NCBI GenBank assembly: GCA_964477295.1 | Contig: CAYZEZ010000232.1 | Coordinates: forward strand, 1 to 7,700 | Direction of reading: 5' to 3' | Source: CAYZEZ01 sp964477295 | GTDB lineage: Bacteria; Bacteroidota; Bacteroidia; Bacteroidales; SM23-62 | DNA: 7,700 bases | Program-made: the position numbers and the translations under genes | Notes under the pieces: model-generated | Database searches by the model: none | Seen by the model: only the letters and a program-made list of their open reading frames with translations | What the model was told of the DNA's origin: nothing | Shown: positions 6,342 through 7,700 of the stretch, piece by piece | Numbering within the stretch: the stretch's first letter is position 1 | Layout of the letters: the number at the start of each line of letters is the position of its first letter

Positions 6342-7075
6342 AGCATTGATTTATTCCACTTCTCTGAAAGTGGCGGCACTTTTTCCTGCAACAATTCAAC
6401 AAAGGCTTGCAGGGTCTTTCTTGCATCTCCAACAGGATAATAAAACATTTCCCAGTTATCACTATCCTCTCCGTCGTGGTTGGGAATAACATAATCAAAA
6501 TTCCAGGCCATTTTAAGCTCCTTAAATGCACTCCCGGCCCTTTTCTCCACATCCTGAAGGTCGTAAAGGGTAATTTCCACCCGTTGCCTTGTTTTCCTTC
6601 TGATCTGCTTTCTGCGCATTACCTGAACGACAAAATCTTCAAGCTTTACATGTTTCTCAGGATCTTTGAGTTCGAGCAGTTCATCTTTTGATAGTGGCGA
6701 TAAAAATACACTCAATTTGGGTATTTTTACCAGCTTTGGATGATTCTGCATGGCTTCTGCCAGATAAGGATTTCCTTCAAAAAATGCATTTTTGCTTTTC
6801 AGGATTTCTTCCAGCTCATTTAAATCCAATGCCTGAAGATCTCCACGCACATCCATAAAAATATAATCCGGATTATTTTCCAGGAACTTCAACTGCTCTG
6901 TCTTCCTGAAATGGTAGTCTACACCATCTGCCTCTCCGGGCCTTGCTGCCCTGTCATTATACAGGACTAATTTATGAAGGGTTTTTCTGACTTCCGGAAA
7001 AAATCTGGCCAGGGATTTTTCGAGGGGACTTTTCCCGATACAGGATGGTCCGGTAAGAATGATCAGTTTATTCAC
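6338..7075 (-). CDS. Guanylate-kinase-like P-loop protein, divergent subfamily
   Basis: The Walker A loop GPSCIGKS is at residues 9-16, in the position and form of guanylate kinases. A following segment with R42, R45, PGE (46-48) and DGVDYHF (50-56) matches the GMP-binding domain, with both phosphate-contacting arginines, the Glu and the Tyr retained. Further on, FLSP (124-127) and NFDYVIPN (192-199) match late core strands. No signal peptide is present, so it acts in the cytoplasm. It differs from true Gmk in three ways: the SxTTR motif reads YNDRA, the guanine-contacting GNYYGT loop is replaced by GDLQALD (78-84), and at 245 residues it is about 40 longer than usual. It probably phosphorylates a nucleotide or related small molecule, but not certainly GMP. 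The gene is 74 bp behind the HEAT-like gene on the same strand, and its TAA overlaps that of the nucleotidase. This is unlikely to be the essential housekeeping gmk. Confidence 0.8.
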   Translation of the reverse strand: MNKLIILTGPSCIGKSPLEKSLARFFPEVRKTLHKLVLYNDRAARPGEADGVDYHFRKTEQLKFLENNPDYIFMDVRGDLQALDLNELEEILKSKNAFFEGNPYLAEAMQNHPKLVKIPKLSVFLSPLSKDELLELKDPEKHVKLEDFVVQVMRRKQIRRKTRQRVEITLYDLQDVEKRAGSAFKELKMAWNFDYVIPNHDGEDSDNWEMFYYPVGDARKTLQAFVELLQEKVPPLSEKWNKSML

Positions 7076-7149
7076 TCGTAATTATTAAATTTAATTAATT
7101 GGTCTCGCGAAACTTACCATAATAATATTTTTATCTTGTTTCATGTAAG

Positions 7150-7680
7150 TCAGGTTACTATTCCGGTTTCCTTATATAGTCTTCTCAACGTGTGCTTAAT
7201 CCTTGTTTCAATTCCAATGGAATCGTTGGGTAGTAAGGATTCAAAAAAATTGATCAATTCGGTTTTAAGTTGAGGCTCCAACCTGGAAATTTCATATAGT
7301 ATTGTAATGGAATATCCACGAACCGATATCGGCTCCTTCACATTTTCCAGAGCGGTATAACAATATTCAAACAAATTGCCCAGATCGATTTCTGGCAGGG
7401 GGCTGTTTTCAATGAGTGCAAGTATATTTCTTCTTACACCGTCGACTTTAAATGCAGGGAGTTTTGCGATCATTTCGGGCATATATGACTTGATAAAATC
7501 TGGATATCTCTCCCCAATCAGCCATATCACCCTTGCTGCTCTCATTGAAAGGGGATAGGTATCCTGGTACATTAGGTTGAGAATCGTTTCAAATACACCC
7601 GGATCCTCATCAAATTTCTCAACCAGCAGTTCCGCATTCAGCCGGGAACTGTCGATCGATAAGAATTCTTCAATTTCCAT
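7150..7680 (-). CDS. Small HEAT/ARM-like helical repeat protein
   Basis: The 176-residue product is almost wholly predicted helix with no signal peptide or membrane segment, so it is a soluble cytoplasmic protein. Helix pairs recur at about 40-60 (YPLSMRAARVIWLIGERYP), 62-95 (with MIAKLPAFKVDGVRRNILALI) and 115-135 (EPISVRGYSITILYEISRLEP). The hydrophobic spacing and the conserved-looking Pro and Arg at each helix start are like HEAT repeats. Bacteroidota carry many such short proteins; some are mislabelled adenylosuccinate lyase, but no lyase signature is present here. HEAT folds usually bind other proteins or nucleic acids; no partner can be named. The gene precedes the guanylate-kinase-like gene on the same strand, so the two may be cotranscribed, though the AT-rich 74-bp gap could hold a separate promoter. 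The start ATG at 7680 is the first in frame, with no clear ribosome binding site. Confidence 0.72.
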   Translation of the reverse strand: MEIEEFLSIDSSRLNAELLVEKFDEDPGVFETILNLMYQDTYPLSMRAARVIWLIGERYPDFIKSYMPEMIAKLPAFKVDGVRRNILALIENSPLPEIDLGNLFEYCYTALENVKEPISVRGYSITILYEISRLEPQLKTELINFFESLLPNDSIGIETRIKHTLRRLYKETGIVT

Positions 7681-7700
7681 GATATAAAATTAGATAATTC

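Noticed and set aside
7081..7100. A/T palindromic stretch before the guanylate-kinase-like gene
   Set aside because: Low-complexity A/T sequence easily forms short palindromes; no regulatory consensus could be supported.
7150..7680. HEAT-like protein as an adenylosuccinate lyase or DNA alkylation repair enzyme
   Set aside because: No lyase signature is present and at 176 residues it is far shorter than either enzyme; only the helical repeat pattern is shared.

Overview
The window reads as chromosomal DNA of a Bacteroidota (Bacteroidetes) bacterium, most likely an environmental Bacteroidales/Marinilabiliales-type lineage. The reasons are: four of the five secreted products have short signal peptides, three of which would leave Gln at the mature N-terminus; clear Shine-Dalgarno sequences are absent before nearly every start; intergenic DNA is AT-rich around moderately GC-balanced genes; there is a DUF3575-type outer-membrane barrel; and one promoter-like element matches the Bacteroidetes -7 consensus TAnnTTTG. 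The taxonomic call is inference from these traits only.

Layout, left to right. Positions 1-386 hold the 3' end of a VWA-domain gene whose recognisable homology stops at about 224 and runs into AT-rich sequence, so the gene looks broken. Positions 387-899 hold no intact gene. A likely frameshifted small secreted-protein gene lies there on the minus strand (about 797-494), with a short inverted repeat at 809-824. Then come a secreted nucleoside hydrolase (900-1916, +) and a small outer-membrane beta-barrel protein (1998-2537, +), closed by a strong hairpin at 2603-2631 shared with the convergent gene. On the minus strand follow a Tat-exported aldo/keto reductase (3659-2667) and, upstream of it, an uncharacterised secreted protein (4451-3777), separated by a REP-like palindrome. 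An 81-bp divergent intergenic region with degenerate heptamer repeats leads to a secreted UshA-type 5'-nucleotidase/metallophosphatase (4533-6341, +). Its stop codon overlaps the stop of the convergent guanylate-kinase-like gene (7075-6338, -), which lies behind a HEAT-like helical repeat protein (7680-7150, -).

A weak common thread is nucleotide handling: a secreted 5'-nucleotidase-like enzyme, a secreted nucleoside hydrolase and a cytoplasmic guanylate-kinase-like protein. The first two could act in series outside the cytoplasm (nucleotide to nucleoside to base plus ribose). However, the genes are not one operon, and all three carry substitutions at residues that normally define substrate recognition or catalysis. 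I see no CRISPR array, tRNA, rRNA, intact mobile element or defence system. I do not see strong evidence for a novel multigene system. The best leads are the divergent guanylate-kinase-like family, the conserved-looking unknown secreted protein paired with the Tat reductase, and the broken region at the left end.
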